DNA from: Laburnicola sp. R22_1
Taxonomy: Eukaryota > Ascomycota > Dothideomycetes > Pleosporales > Didymosphaeriaceae
DNA length: 64,000 bases
NCBI GenBank assembly: GCA_014281115.1
Contig: JACONQ010000020.1
Location: 930,001 to 994,000 of the forward strand
Direction of reading: 5' to 3'
The position numbers and the translations under genes are program-made. The notes beneath the pieces are model-generated. The model was given only the letters and a program-made list of their open reading frames with translations. It was not told the origin of the DNA and ran no database searches. Positions 1-12,032 of this stretch are shown here, in pieces. Within the stretch, counting starts at the first letter, position 1. Each line of letters opens with the position of its first letter.

Positions 1-1
1 G

Positions 2-1278
2 ACCTTCATACAGAAAAGGCCTTGGTACAAGCTTTTCAAGACTCCACCACCAATTGGCCATGTGGACACGGCCCGGAATGCTGCTCTCAAAAGCTCTGGT
101 TTTGTCGGCACCAACATCTTCCCATTCTGACATCCCGACCCTATTGGTAAAGCTTTGGAGAGCTTCGAACTCAGTCTCAACGGCGTAAAGGAGAGGGCTG
201 GCAATGTACCTGTCTGGATCACAGAGACAGGCTGGCCTTCTTCCGGTACGAACGTCTCAACTGCGACTCTTGATAGTATGCAGAAGTACTGGTCAACCGT
301 TGGCTGCTCGCTCTTCGGCAAATACACTACGTTCTGGTTCGAGTTGGAGAAGGACACCCATGATCTAAGCAATCTGGATTGGGGCCTCATTGACACCCCC
401 TCGCAGAAGCCTAAGATCAAGGATCTGAGCTGCCCGGGTCAGCCTAGCCCTATTCTACCACCGTCTGCGTCTGGGAACTCGAGCATCATCATGCCTAAAT
501 CCAGTGCAGCTGCTCAGCCACCATCGTCTCTCCCATCTACGTCTTCAGCGGTGCCAAGTCTGTCGTCGTCTTTACTTTCCATCTCTTTACCTGACAAGCA
601 ACTCTCGGTTCCTGGATCTTCTCGGGGCCGCAGCACGGTCCACGTCACAAGTGCTGTCATGGTCACCGTGCAGCCATCGGCGGGTACTGGAAACAATATT
701 TCAATCGCAGCAGCTCCTTCGAGCCAAGAAGATATCATTACTGTAACCAACTACGTAACCGTCGAGTTGACTGTACACGGTACGCCAGAATCCTCTTCGC
801 CAAAGCTCTCAGCATCGGCAATTCCTTCAGAAGCGTCATCTGTAGCTACAGCAACTTCACAAACGCCTCAGATTTCCGCACCTGCTTCACAGGCGCCACC
901 ACCCGCATCCTCCAGGCCTGTGGTCTTTATCACCGAGCCTACCGGCTGCATAACTGTCTCTAAGGATGCAAATGGCCAGCTGGTAACCATAGCTTCGAAT
1001 CCCCCTGTCGACGGGAAGTGTGCTATTCCGACGTATGTCCCGCCTTCGAGTGCGAATGCGAAGCCCTCCGTGCAGAGTAGTACTACGGCTGCGCCTTCGC
1101 CCGCGAAGCCTTCAGCTCCTGCTCAGCCTGCATTGTCAAAATCCGAAACCACTGTCCATTCATCAGATTCGTAAGTACCCACTCTGATGTCAACCCTGGC
1201 TTGGTTCACAAAATATGAATATTTAGCTAACACTCCTATAGACCGGTTTCAGTTTCAGCTCTGCCCCCCTCAAAGTAA
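2..1278 (+). pseudogene. GH17 glucan endo-1,3-beta-glucosidase, 5' truncated by window, with internal stop
   Basis: The window opens inside a reading frame that resembles fungal cell-wall GH17 glucanases (EglC type). Seen: GHVDTARNAA, then FVGTNIFPF, then after 29 codons VWITETGWPSSG, which carries the GH17 catalytic-nucleophile region (TETGWP). Downstream is a long Ser/Thr/Pro-rich tail as in GPI-anchored wall proteins. A GTAAGT..TATAG intron (1171-1241) lets the frame end at 1278; a further splice at 1274 is possible, so the C-terminus is uncertain. A TGA stop at 128-130 lies right after NIFPF, where homologues usually have an aromatic residue (TGG to TGA would explain it). No GT..AG intron can remove the stop without removing the conserved stretch. 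Either a nonsense allele or a sequence error; the N-terminal half is outside the window. Confidence 0.75.
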
Positions 1279-2288
1279 GCATCCCCTTCTTCGAGGCAGT
1301 GTTCGAAAGATGGATTCGCGCCACGGACGGAGTTGCTTACCACGTCGCGGTGTATCTACGTACCACGTCCTTTCTCCCAACCTTCCAAGTCTAGATTGCC
1401 CGTAGTATCTGAAAAGATTACATTATGGATTATGCATGATACTCAATAGGCTATTAAAAAAAGTCTCTCTCTCGTTATCACCATACCTCTTGACGTACAC
1501 CCCACCGACCCAACTACCCACCCACCTCCTAAGCAACCCCACGCCGAAAATCCACGCTTTCGAACACCGCCTCAGGCTACTCATCTACAGCTACCAGACA
1601 ATACACTTAGTTAACCTCGGTATTGCATTGCATTGCATTTCTCATCCTGAGATACCACGCTATCAGACAGTACTCATACTTTTGTCCTCGTGCTTACTGT
1701 AGTAATGTGGCGAGTTCTAACTAATATAATTTATAGACCACTTCCTTCGTTCGTGTTTCCTACGTCGCCGTCTGCGGAGAAGGCTAGGACTGATGAGGCT
1801 CGCGGGAGGAGCTTTGAACGTCGTGGGCCGGAGGCGGAGGCAGAGCCGCTGAGGCTGAAGACGTGGGATCCGGTGGGTGCGGGTGTGGTGTCGAGAGGGT
1901 AGGGTTGAGTGGGGTTTTGTCAAGGTGGGGTTTGAGTGTGGCGGTTTGAATGTGGGTTGGTTGGGTGGACGCAGTGAAACGGTACCTCATGTTCGACCCT
2001 GTCTTAGTATTTGCGACATAGACGTCTGAGCCAGTTAGCCTCGATGTTTTCGAAATAGCTAGAAAAGAATGCTGTGCTTTCATAACTATCTATTTCCTAC
2101 AGCTACAAGACAAAAGTCCGAGTACTGGTGGCCTTGGTATTGCTAATCCATCCCAGGGTAAACACTTCGTACTAAAAGCTTTTTCCTAGTACTGTGTATC
2201 TTAAGAAACACGCTCATCTCACTTATTCTCCCTCTCCACCCCCCGCCCCCATGCTCCCTTCAAGTACCCCTCTCATCACATAAAATAT
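1279..2288. other. intergenic, no gene recognised
   Basis: Between the GH17 3' end and the convergent kinase-like gene. Short open frames on both strands have no recognisable motif. A small pentamer run (TTGCA repeated about three times) occurs near 1623-1638 and C-rich tracts near 2230-2260. Nothing else seen. Confidence 0.5.
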
Positions 2289-3379
2289 CTACAATGCCCA
2301 GGCATCGACCGAAAGGGGAACCAGCGCTTTCTCACTCTTCAGTTCCGCCGCGTATTTTTCACCGCCCAGTCTCCACACCAATTCATTCCACCAGAAACCC
2401 TTCGGGCCGAATCGTAACGGCGTAGTAAACTCCCAATAATCTGGATACCAGCCAGCAGACTCCCAGTCCAGGAACCCCGAAATGTGACCATCCAGAACCA
2501 TAATATTATGATGCTTGAGATCGCCATGAGTAAAGACGATTGGATGCCGCATATTTCGCAGTCTTTCCGCAATTTCCACCCTCTTCGAACTTTTCCCGAG
2601 TTTCGAAGCTGTGGCCGGAGATGCAACTGAAGAGGTGGTCGTTAAAATCCGATTCCGATTCACACGGCCCGACTGCATGACTGGGGATGCGCACGCTCCT
2701 GACTGCTGTACCTAACACTGAACACATCTGCTCTTTGCCCCCCTGGGTGACACCATTTCCGCATGACTTGTAGGATGCACTGTAGTTCTGCGAAAATGCT
2801 CTCCCGCGCGTCATCGGTCATCCCCTTGTAAAATTCACGGTTGCCCAGGTCCTTCCCCGGTATGCGGGTCATAAGTATTGACATCGGTGCATGAGGTGTG
2901 TCGGGATGCTCGCCGTATGAGACAAACTTTGGCACTGGAAAGCCCGCAGACCGCGCTATCATGGTTGCCGCCACTTCTTCAAGCCGCGTGCCGTCCGACC
3001 ATTTCAACACCAGTCCAAATGGAAGGGCCGCGACCTGTTTGTCAAATGGAATGCCACACCAATGGCAGTAGTAGCTCGAGAAGGAACGAAGGTAATTGTG
3101 AAAGAATCCAAAAGCTCGACGAACACTTGAAGGGAAAAGGCGCGGCGTTGGTGGAATTGATGATGCTAAATCAACAGATCCAAGGACTTGATGAGGCCAA
3201 GTAAAGGTAGGCAGGAGAATTTTAGGTACAAGGTACCACCCATGATGGCGGTATGTACGAAGTAATACTTGTAGTGAGGTCGTGGCGGTTGGGTCGTCCG
3301 TCAGAAGGTTGCGTGGGAATATTTGCGTCTGAAGGTTGAATGCGAGGCCTGTGTGAATTTGTTCCAGCTCCTGCGGCAC
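2289..3379 (-). pseudogene. aminoglycoside phosphotransferase/choline kinase-like protein, two frameshifts
   Basis: Belongs to the large fungal APH-like kinase family. In order on the minus strand: N-terminal part with GLVLKWSDGTRLEE and APMSILMTRIPGKDLG (3379 to about 2735); middle part CSVLGTAVRSVRIPSHAVGP (about 2735 to 2585); C-terminal part FTHGDLKHHNIMV (Brenner-type catalytic loop, Asp present) and SGFLDWESAGWYPDYWEF (DFG-like metal site), ending at 2289. These three parts lie in three successive frames, each shifted +1 (near 2738 and near 2585), and no intron of plausible length fits the junctions. The 5' end is unclear: the frame opens at a GTG with an in-frame stop just upstream, so an upstream exon is possible. 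Best read as a decayed gene or one with two 1-nt indel errors; the catalytic residues themselves are intact. Confidence 0.7.
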
Positions 3380-4149
3380 CGACGTTTACTTTTCGACCGT
3401 CTTTTCGTTTCCTTCACGTCAAGTCTATCCTCAGCAAAGAGCCGCGCGTCCCTTCTTGTAACCAGGGTGTGGCGGGAACTATTAGAAGAAAGTCCAGATC
3501 GGGCATAAACAAATCACATTTCGTTTTATGAGTAATAGTGTGACAGTGTCGAGTTGTTCGCGTGGCGGTAAAAAGCTGCCTTGCGGTCATAGAGAGGGTT
3601 CCGTTTAAGAATTATGGGGTGATGTTATTTTACCCCTTTATTACCCCGGACACACGAGTCACGATGCCAAGAAACGTAAGTTCAAAACGCGTACTCAGTT
3701 ACTCGCTCAAGCCAACAGCAACGAAGGATGACGCGCTAGCAATTCACGGTCACGTTGCCTGCGTCCATCTCCACTCGACAAACGCATGGAGACCCAGGAT
3801 GCACTCCAACTCACCTCGCTCAAGGCACTCTCTCGAGATCTCTGCTCTTTCGAAAACCAATATGGGAAGGCGATAGCTGTCATAGTGATGTGTTACACAA
3901 CAAAGTTCGTGCAGGCTAACAACAAAGAGAAGGTTGTCGGTGTCGCCGGATGCGTTATATGATTCACAGAGAATATCGTACAGGACAGCTGGGCTGAGAT
4001 TGCCTGTGGATGTCTATGTGATCCTCTCTCTGAACTACCCCAAAGAGGAGATGCGGCGGGGTGCCTTCGATTAGGTATAATAAGATGAATCCATGCCACT
4101 TAGTCCTACTTCCGTCGCCGCAATCGAAGGCAAATCGATTCCCAACCCT
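3380..4149. other. intergenic, no gene recognised
   Basis: Upstream flank of the APH-like gene and 3' flank of the diflavin reductase. Short frames on both strands show no motif, conserved pattern or good start context. Confidence 0.5.
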
Positions 4150-6276
4150 CTACCACGTTTCCTGCCTGTATCGACCACTCTTCTCCATGCTGACAAGATA
4201 GGCTTCGGCTTCTTCGCGCTCCAGACTACCGTGGCTCTGAAATACTTCGATAAGCGCTTCGCGAATCGCTTGAGGCATCTTGCCCGAAGAGCCGCATATG
4301 TATACGATGCCATCACTCTTTGCCAGGGCTTCGTACACGTGGGAACTCTGTTGGCGTATGAGGTCTTGTACGTACACCTTCTGTCTCTGGAACAAAGTTT
4401 AGTGACTTGTATTGATGACGGTGCTAGGAACTCGACTTGCCTGGTCCCGGGAAAACGCAACAAAGACATCTAGGGGAGCGCCGTCTTTCTTCAATTGCTC
4501 CCACTCGTCTCTGAAGAAAAAGTCCGACTCCGCATTGCGGCAACCAAAGAAGAGGACGTCCCTCGCTCCTCCCTCTCCAGAGGTTGTGACTTGGCCCTCT
4601 GCTCGCCAGTGCTTCCGCTGGTATATCAACGCCCGCATCGGTGCCACGCCCGTCCCGGGTCCCACCATGACGACTGGCCTCTCTGTCTCCGCCTTCGTCA
4701 CGCCCAGCCCACCCTTTTGCAGTTTGACCGTGATCTGCTGCCCAGGCTTGAGTGACGCAACATAGCGTGTGCATACACCCTGGCGTATCCTCTTGATCAC
4801 TGTCTTGTACTTTACAATGGCGATTAGGAGTTCGATCTTCGTCTGTCGTTCTGCCTCAGCTGTGGGATTGATCGCACTTGCAATGCTGAACTGGCGGCCG
4901 CGGATAGCCGGGATGATGGAGCATACGCGTTGCCATGGAATCTTCACAGTTTCGAATTCTTGGAGCACCTCAAGAATGCTACGACGGGGACGCGTGGTGT
5001 AGTCGTATAATTCATCGATGTATTCTGGGTTTGTGAATTCGAGCAGTCGATCCCTCTGGAACTCGTCGGTTGTGAAGTGGGCTAGCTGCGCGAAGAAGGA
5101 TCGCCGCGGAATACTCATCAAGTCGAGGTGATTCGTGAGTAGGATACGGAGAGTTATACGAGTTGTCGGTAAGACATGAGGAATTGGTAAAGCCGTAGTG
5201 GGTGGGGTGGCTGGCGAGGACGGCGTGAATAGAAGCGGCTTATCCGCTATCGATGTCCACTGCATGACGGAAAGAAGTTCGTTGACGTCATTAGGGAAAT
5301 TTTTGGGATATATCGTCAAGACATCGCCAGGTACATAAGGATGGTGACCGGAAGTATTTAGTGTCAGGTGGCGGACATCTTGCCAGTGTGCCGCAGACGT
5401 CAAGCGGTCATTGGACGAGATGTTTGCTGCTAAACCGCCTGGTATATCTAGAAGGTCATCTGGCGGAACTTCTGCCTCGAAATGCTGCCGAGGCGACTTA
5501 TCGTTACTTTCCTCCTTTTGCGTGGCATCATCGACAAGATCAAGCAACCATTTCGGCTCTAGCAGTACATTGTCTGGTATAGGCTCAATACCGTCCGGCA
5601 GAGGGTACTTCTCGAGCAAGCGGTGTCGGAGGTTCGTTGACCATGGTAGGAAAGTACCGTCGACTCTGCGATGATTGTTCCGTCAGGTGATAGGGTTCGC
5701 TGCGAGCTATCGTCCGAATGGGGACCAGGGTGAGGCGATACACATATATGGGAACATAGACGTACCCTTCAGGATGCTGTTCATCGGACTCTCCACGGTC
5801 ACAGATAGGCTGCGCACCGAGCTGGACGAGGCGATTGTAGAGCTTTCGATGTGCCCAGTTGAACCTTGCAAGTTAGAATCCGAGGCCAAATAGCCATCTC
5901 GACTCACTTTGGATATGAAGTATCGCCCAGACCAAAAGATGCGAATTGCACCTGCTGCAAGCATCCAGGCCGAAGTCGGGCGCTGCGGAGGGCTCTCCAG
6001 AAACTTTGACTGTTGGCGGGAAGCTCACCCTGCCCCGTGGTAGAGATGGCGATGAGCACGACTGAGTGTTGTAGCAGCTGCTTCTGCCATGCGGATTAGA
6101 TGCGAGTGTGCAAGAGCCTCGACCCCGCTTACGAGGCTGGTAGCATTCAGCTCAGCGACTTCTGTATCGAACCGCAAACGTTGGGCGATCCTGCCCAGCT
6201 CTTCGGCGACATCCTGTGCGTTGCCCGTCTCGGAGCCGTATACGATCAGGGCGCGCCGTGCCTGCAGCGTCGCCAT
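4150..6276 (-). CDS. TAH18: NADPH-dependent diflavin oxidoreductase 1 (Tah18/NDOR1)
   Basis: Passes electrons from NADPH through FAD and FMN to the Dre2 Fe-S protein in cytosolic iron-sulphur cluster assembly (family knowledge). Five exons: 6276-6133, 6077-5908, 5864-5766, 5665-4441, 4386-4150; 1875 nt, 624 aa, in frame throughout. Flavodoxin-like FMN domain at about 10-150 (YGSETGNAQDVAEELG, STTGQGELP, FGLGDTSYPKFNWA), middle FAD domain (RGRQFSIASA), then NADPH-binding part (GPGTGVAPMRALI, FGCRNAESDFFF, YICGSSGKMP) and the typical C-terminal Trp. Length matches the family. Start ATG 6276 opens directly before the flavodoxin P-loop. The last intron (4387-4440) uses a GC donor (GCAAGT) and CAG acceptor; the others are GT-AG of 43-100 bp. 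Divergent from the RNA-binding gene at 7054. Confidence 0.93.
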
Positions 6277-7053
6277 GTCAAGTTGCTCGTGTGGTAGCGA
6301 AAGGGCATAGACTGCAATGGATGCTAGCCTGGGCTGGCGTCAGTTGTCGGTACCGAGATGGCGCTGATGGCAGGCGGACGGCTCCACCACGGGAAGCCGA
6401 ACATCGGCATGTCATCCACAGTGTCCACCTTTAGCGTATGGGGATAAGCAGTGAAGGTGCAGCGTCATTCTCCAACGGCGATGGGTCCACGGGTGGCGCC
6501 CTCACATGTGGCGTCGCGGAGAGTCGCTTAGCTAATCGCCCTCGCCCTCACCCTTTCCCCTTCCCCTTTGAGGTCTGTCTCGGGAGCAGGAGCGACCGCG
6601 TGAGGCTCGGGCAGGGATTCGCTGCCGCCACTGCCCCTTTTCCGGTCGCTGCTGCCTGCCCTGCCCGCGGCTCAATTTCACCTGCCATGGGTTTCGTTTC
6701 GTGCAGGAAGGAGCTCGCTAAGCGACCCCGATGCGGGAAGGCGCGAGAGAGACCGTGCGCGCGGCATCCCTTCAAAATATTTAGCTCCTGACCTCCGCTC
6801 TCTCTCCCCCCAAGTCAAGACAACACACCAACAGCACCCATCAACTCAGCGCTCCCCTTCACCTTTCGGGCTCGTAGCTACCCATCCACCCCCCTCGCCA
6901 ACTAGTTCCACCTTCCAGGCGGTTCGACAATCCCCATCACCTCTCAAGCACCAACTGTTCACGGTAGACCTGTACTCAGGTTAACTAGGACTCCCAAGTT
7001 TCCTCAACTTCTAGCACGTGCCCTTTCGTGTCATCAACTCAAAAACTGCAAAA
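6277..7053. promoter_or_regulatory. divergent intergenic region, C/T-rich leader of the RRM gene
   Basis: Separates the diverging TAH18 and RRM genes. From about 6780 to 7050 the plus strand is rich in C and CT runs, with a CAAAAATG start context at 7048-7056, as usual for fungal housekeeping promoters and 5' UTRs. No specific factor site is claimed. Confidence 0.45.
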
Positions 7054-8429
7054 ATGTCCGCTTCCGTCGACAGCGTTACCGCCCAGATGGCCAACACTAC
7101 CCTCGACAACACCACCGAGTCCGCTGGCACCCAGCCCACGGCAGCCGAGACCGAGGCTGTCCTTGCCAGCGCCGCCGAGGGTAGGCGACTCTATATTGGA
7201 AACCTCGCGTACGCGACCACCGAGGGGGAGTTGAAAGACTTCTTCAAGGACTACCTGGTGTAAGTGCCGCCCACCTGTCGTGCGACGTAGGCTCGCACAT
7301 GTCAACACGGTGCACATTCTCAAGCAGCAAGCTAACATCTCTCAGCGAGTCCGTCACCATTCCGACCAACCCCCGCACTTCCCGCCCCGTCGGCTACGCC
7401 TTCGTGGCTCTGTCGACTCCTAGCGAGGCCGAGCGCGCCATCGCCGAGCTCAACAGCAAGGCCATCCTCGAGCGCAAGGTCTCCATCCAGCTCGCTCGTA
7501 CCCCGGAGGCGCACGCCGAGGGCTCTGGCAATGATACGGAGGGTGCTAACGGCGGAGGCGAGCACCGCCGTCGGGCGTCTACCCGCGGACGTGGTCGTGG
7601 CCGCGGACGTGGTGGCCGTGCTGGTCGTGGCGGTCGTTCCGTAAGTCGCTCTGCAACTTGCGAGTCTATGACCATGGCTAATCATACCGACAGAAGAACG
7701 AGGCCGGTGAGGGCGCCGAGCAGGTCGAACTGGTTGACGGTGCTCCTGCTGACAGCGCTCCTACAAATGTACCGGGCCAAGTTCTTCCTCTGACCGAGAC
7801 GACGAACGAGGCGCTCACAGCTGATAAGGGCGCTGACAAGAAGGCCTCTCCCCGCGAGCGCAAGCAGCGCGGCCCGCCTGAGGACGGTGTTCCCTCCAAG
7901 ACTAAGGTCATGGTTGCTAACCTGCCCTATGACCTCAAAGAGGACAGGGTATGTCTTTTCAGATCCGTTCATCACAAGCGAGACGAATGCTAATACTCTT
8001 CAGCTCTTGGAGATCTTCCAAGACTACTCGCCCGTCAACGCCAAGATCGCCCTCCGCCCCATTCCCCGCTTCATGGTCAAGAAGCTCCAGGCCCGTGGCG
8101 AGCCCCGCAAGGGTCGTGGCTTCGGTTTCGTCACGCTCGGTTCTGAGGAGCTCCAGCAGAAGGCTTGCAATGAGATGAACGGCAAGGAAATTGAGGGCCG
8201 TGAGATTGCTGTCAAGGTCGCCATCGACTCGCCCGGCAAGGAAGACGATCACATGGAGGCCCCGGCCGAGGGTGAGGCTGCTGCCACTGCCACCGCTGAA
8301 GGTGCCGCCACCACCGACTCTACCTCCACCAAGACACCGGCTGCGACCACCACCGAGACCGCCTCTGCTTCTACTGAAGCTCCGGCCGCCGCTTCCACTC
8401 CTGCTGCGGCCCCTGCTGCCTCCGCCTAG
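7054..8429 (+). CDS. RNA-binding protein with two RRMs and an RGG-type linker
   Basis: Four exons: 7054-7259, 7346-7640, 7694-7948, 8004-8429 (1182 nt, 393 aa). RRM1 at about 48-125 has RNP2 RLYIGNLAYA and RNP1-like GYAFVALS; then a basic stretch of repeated RGRGRG; RRM2 at about 220-315 has KVMVANLPYD and GRGFGFVTL. The C-terminus is low-complexity Ala/Thr/Glu. The architecture resembles fission-yeast Rnp24-type proteins; exact orthology is inference. It probably acts in mRNA or rRNA processing. The start is the ATG in CAAAAATGTCC at 7054; an in-frame ATG 36 nt upstream (7018) lacks that context. All introns are 53-86 bp GT-AG. Highly biased C-ending codons suggest strong expression. Confidence 0.88.
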
Positions 8430-9979
8430 GTACCGGCGGCTGTAGGTGCCCGGGTGTTCAGCATGATCACAGCTTGAGTGCCATGGTCTAACACTCACTT
8501 TGTGGGTTTGTGTCTGGACGTTCGGAGTTGCCTGTCTTTCTATCCTACCGAAATATTTAGGCAGCGGTTTACTTAGTCATCATGTCATGGGGTCGGAAAA
8601 GTGAATCGGAGTCTATATAAGCGGTGTGGTTAGGCCGGTTCTACGGAAAGTTTATCTTAGATTTGACGATATCTTCAGATATATCGCCTTAGTCTAGCAT
8701 TTTGCAAATGGAAGGACAGTAGGCATCTGACTCTTTTCTTGATGTCTGGATCTCGGGGTTCTTTGTCTCGACACTTGTAATGACTGGTTATGTATGTATT
8801 ATTAGGTATGCGTTGGATCATGATGATGAGGTTAGGAACCGGAAACTGCTGGCTGTCTATTCACGTGTTTGTGCCGCTTTTGTGAGTCATGTGTAGTCAT
8901 TGTCTTGCTTTGTGTTCGCGGTGTGGAGGAGCTACAGTACTAGGACAAGAATCTGATTGCTGTATGGTGCTTAGGGTGGGCAATACGAAAGGGCGAAGGT
9001 ACTCCAACCTGAGTGCGAGTCTGTCAGCATTTTGGGGCGGGTGTACTTTCCTGATCTTGGCGTTCGTGATTCCCACTCTTCTCTGTCCCTGATTCAGAAA
9101 TCAGAACAAGGATTTACCAAAGGCACTGTTTAAGAGAGTAGGGAGTGTGATTGTGGTGTTGGAGATGAAACGTTATCAAGTATGGGGCGGGGATGTCATT
9201 GTCATTGTGGGAGATGGCTTGGAAGGGGAGGGGAGGGGGTGGTTTGCGTGTTGGCGTTGTTGTTGTTGTTTTCTGGTACTGCGTTCCTATATCCTAAACT
9301 CTCCTACATCTATATAGCCAATATTTTAAAGAATTCTTTTATAACCTAGCCTCCTTTTAATACACCTTACACTCTTAAAAAGTGTGCTGTGCTGTAGAAG
9401 AGGTAGAAACGTAGACACCACTATGTAGTTCCTATGCAGCAGTTTATTATATGTATTATGCTTCGCTTATTAAGTTCTACATATTGCGTTGCGGCTCTTC
9501 CCCAGCTCCAGCCACGGATATGAGCACTGGAGGGAGACTGTCCGCGCTGGAAGAGGCGATCGGCACGTGGCACACATACGTGCATGTATGCATCACAACG
9601 ATTCCATGATAATGCTTACATCATGAGGTCGAGCGGGAACGTCATGCACGACTACAGCATTCATAAAGGTCACCAAGGATAAAACCGAGCTGCAAAACCA
9701 CCGCAACCCTCTACCATATCGACATTAAAAGCCGCTCTTCTCTAACGGGTATTGAAGATTCCGATACACGCCAGCCAGCGCTTCACGCATTCAAGTGGTA
9801 TCAATACTCAAGTCGTTCGTCATCCATCATCTCCTCGAAAGAGGCCCGATCCACAAACAAAAAACGTACAAAATCTTTTGCAGGTATATCCAACCAAAAC
9901 AAACCGAAAATAGCGACCTCGCTGAGCTTTCCCCGTAGCTCCAGGTCCAGTACGTCCAAAAAACATGATTATCAAAGTA
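8430..9979. other. intergenic with a short AT-rich, RIP-like patch
   Basis: Holds the 3' region of the RRM gene and the 3' flank of the convergent transcription factor gene. GTT repeats lie near 9250-9270. From about 9280 to 9480 the base composition turns AT-rich with many TA steps, unlike the neighbours, suggesting a short RIP-mutated remnant. No coding signal recognised. Confidence 0.5.
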
Positions 9980-12032
9980 TTATACGGCGCTCGCGTCGAA
10001 GGGGGCCGCTAGAACAAAGGCTTGATCGCCGCCTGGTAACGTGCCGAAATCGAGATCAAACTCGGCGTGCCAATCGTATGGCGCGTTGTATGAGACTGTG
10101 CTCGGGGGTCCGGTCGCATCCGTCGTGGCTGTGGGGTTGAAACTTGTCCAGATGATGGTCTCATTGGTGTCGGTGGGATGGGAATTGGACACGGATCCCC
10201 CTAGCGCCTCGGCCTGCGTGTTCGCTTTTTGGGCCAAAAACTCCAAGTATCCCTGTGTTACGGGCGCGAGAAGACGCTCGTATTCTTCCTTGACCCGCGT
10301 CGCGGCAGACCATCGTTCGGAAATGGCAGAGAAATAGTCCCTGAACCGGTCCATGTAGCCGTCGATGACTTCCCAGGGATAGTGTTCGGATATTTGGTGC
10401 GGATAGCGTTGCAGCGCTTGGAGGAAGACGATGGCGCAATTGAAGACGTAATGGCATGGGTGGAACACGTACTTGATCCTCCCGAAGTCGGCGTTGGCTT
10501 GTTTCCAGTAGCCTATTGCGACTTGCACGGTGTTGTGGAAAGCATGGAGGATTTGCGCGGTAGGCGGCGAAGGGACGAGCTTGGTGGGCCGGAAGAGGGT
10601 AACGAAGACGTAAGGAACCGCAATGTCCGAGTACAAAGCCATCTCCTTCCATCGCTCCTCGAGACTGGGGTCCTTGTTTGCCTTGGCTGCTGCGTATATC
10701 TCGCGTTGCCATTCGAGGATATCATTCTCACATCGCTGCTTCCAGCGTTCTATGGAAGGGCAGTCTCGCGGTAGGGGTTCGCCGTGCCACAAGACTGAGA
10801 TGACTTCAGCTTCGATCAGCCGGAAGAGACATATTCGGCGCAAAGCAAATTTGGAAACTCGTCCGGCCAGGTCTACGCCTGCCTGGGTAATGGCGGTGTC
10901 GTCTACCTCTAGTGGAAAGGCAACGTCAATGCGTCGTATGGGCAGATTAACAGGCTGTTGGAATATACAGCAGACTCCCACTTCCATTTCCCACGCACAC
11001 CAGAACAGCCGCCTCCTCATGTCACGCTGGTAAGCTGATATGGTGGCGTCATTCGGAAGCTCATGATGGAGACCCATGTCGATGACAGCTTGGCTTACGA
11101 GACCTGTCAACAACCAAACGTCGGCCATGCTGGGGTTGAGAAAAACGTATTGTGTGAGGAGGAGCAAGGCCTGCAGGCCCGGAATGTCGTTGGTGGCAAC
11201 CTGTGGGATATACTGCAAGGCCTGGCGCACCAGGCTGTATGCCAGTGCATTCGCCTGTTCCTGCTTGGTGCGTGCAGCGGTTGACAGGGAGATGGCCATG
11301 ATGATGCTGACAATGTAACGATCTCGTGCTGTGACCTGGCCCGGATTGGACATGGGCATAAAGATGGTATTGAAGGCGGCTGTGACATGGTTGCGATGAT
11401 AGATGGGATACTGGGTGATGAGGCGCTCCAGGTAGTGGTTGAACAGGCCACTGGCGGTCTTCCGGTCGATTCCGTCCAGATAGCTGGTGGCGGTGATGAT
11501 GGAGCGGGGATGGTTTTCGTCCAAGTCGGTCAAGTCGGTCGCGCCCACGGGCCCTCTCCTGGAGGGGAGCTGGGTGCCTTTGACGACGCAACTGAGAAGG
11601 GGCCTCTTCTCGGTCACGCCGAGGAACCTGGGCGTGATGTCCTGCATGGCCAGGCTCACGAGTCCGTCGGCGTGGGTGCATTTTCCAGCACCGGGCGCCG
11701 ACGTCGGCTCGGACTCGTGAGAAGCAGGCGGCGAGGGGAATGCGGTCCGCAGCGCGGGCGGGCTGGCCGGGTGGGTGAGGCTGGCAATGTAGCTCTCCAG
11801 GAAGGCGGCGATGCTGCGCGGGGCCTCCCTCTGGGTGGAGGAGTCGAAGCCGGCGCACTCGACGCCGGCGTCCAGGCAGCGCGTGCACGCGGGGACCTTG
11901 CCATCACACTGTGCACTGGTTAGTCGTAGCTAGCGGGCGAGGCTGGCTGGTTGGGGGCGGCACCGAGAGTTTGCGCTTGCGACAGCGCGCGCAGGCCAGC
12001 ACTCGACGCCGCACCTTGGTACGGCTCTGCAT
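9980..12032 (-). CDS. Zn2Cys6 transcription factor with fungal-specific middle homology region
   Basis: Two exons, 12032-11964 and 11908-9980 (1998 nt, 665 aa); the 55-bp intron cuts the zinc cluster. Spliced N-terminus: basic TKVRRR, then the cluster ACARCRKRKLS joined to CDGKVPACTRCLDAGVEC, a complete C-x2-C-x6-C-x6-C-x2-C-x6-C. The regulatory domain (fungal_trans type) is at about 200-500 with DVWLLTGLVSQAVIDMGLH and RRRLFWCAWEMEVGVCC. The start ATG at 12032 sits just before the basic arm. The target genes cannot be told. It is head-to-head with another Zn2Cys6 gene 365 bp away. Confidence 0.9.

Noticed and set aside
4093..4473. 126-codon plus-strand frame over the TAH18 3' end
   Set aside because: Antisense shadow of the last two TAH18 exons.
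11387..11923. 178-codon plus-strand frame opposite the first Zn2Cys6 gene
   Set aside because: Gly/Val-rich mirror of the GC-rich regulator coding sequence.
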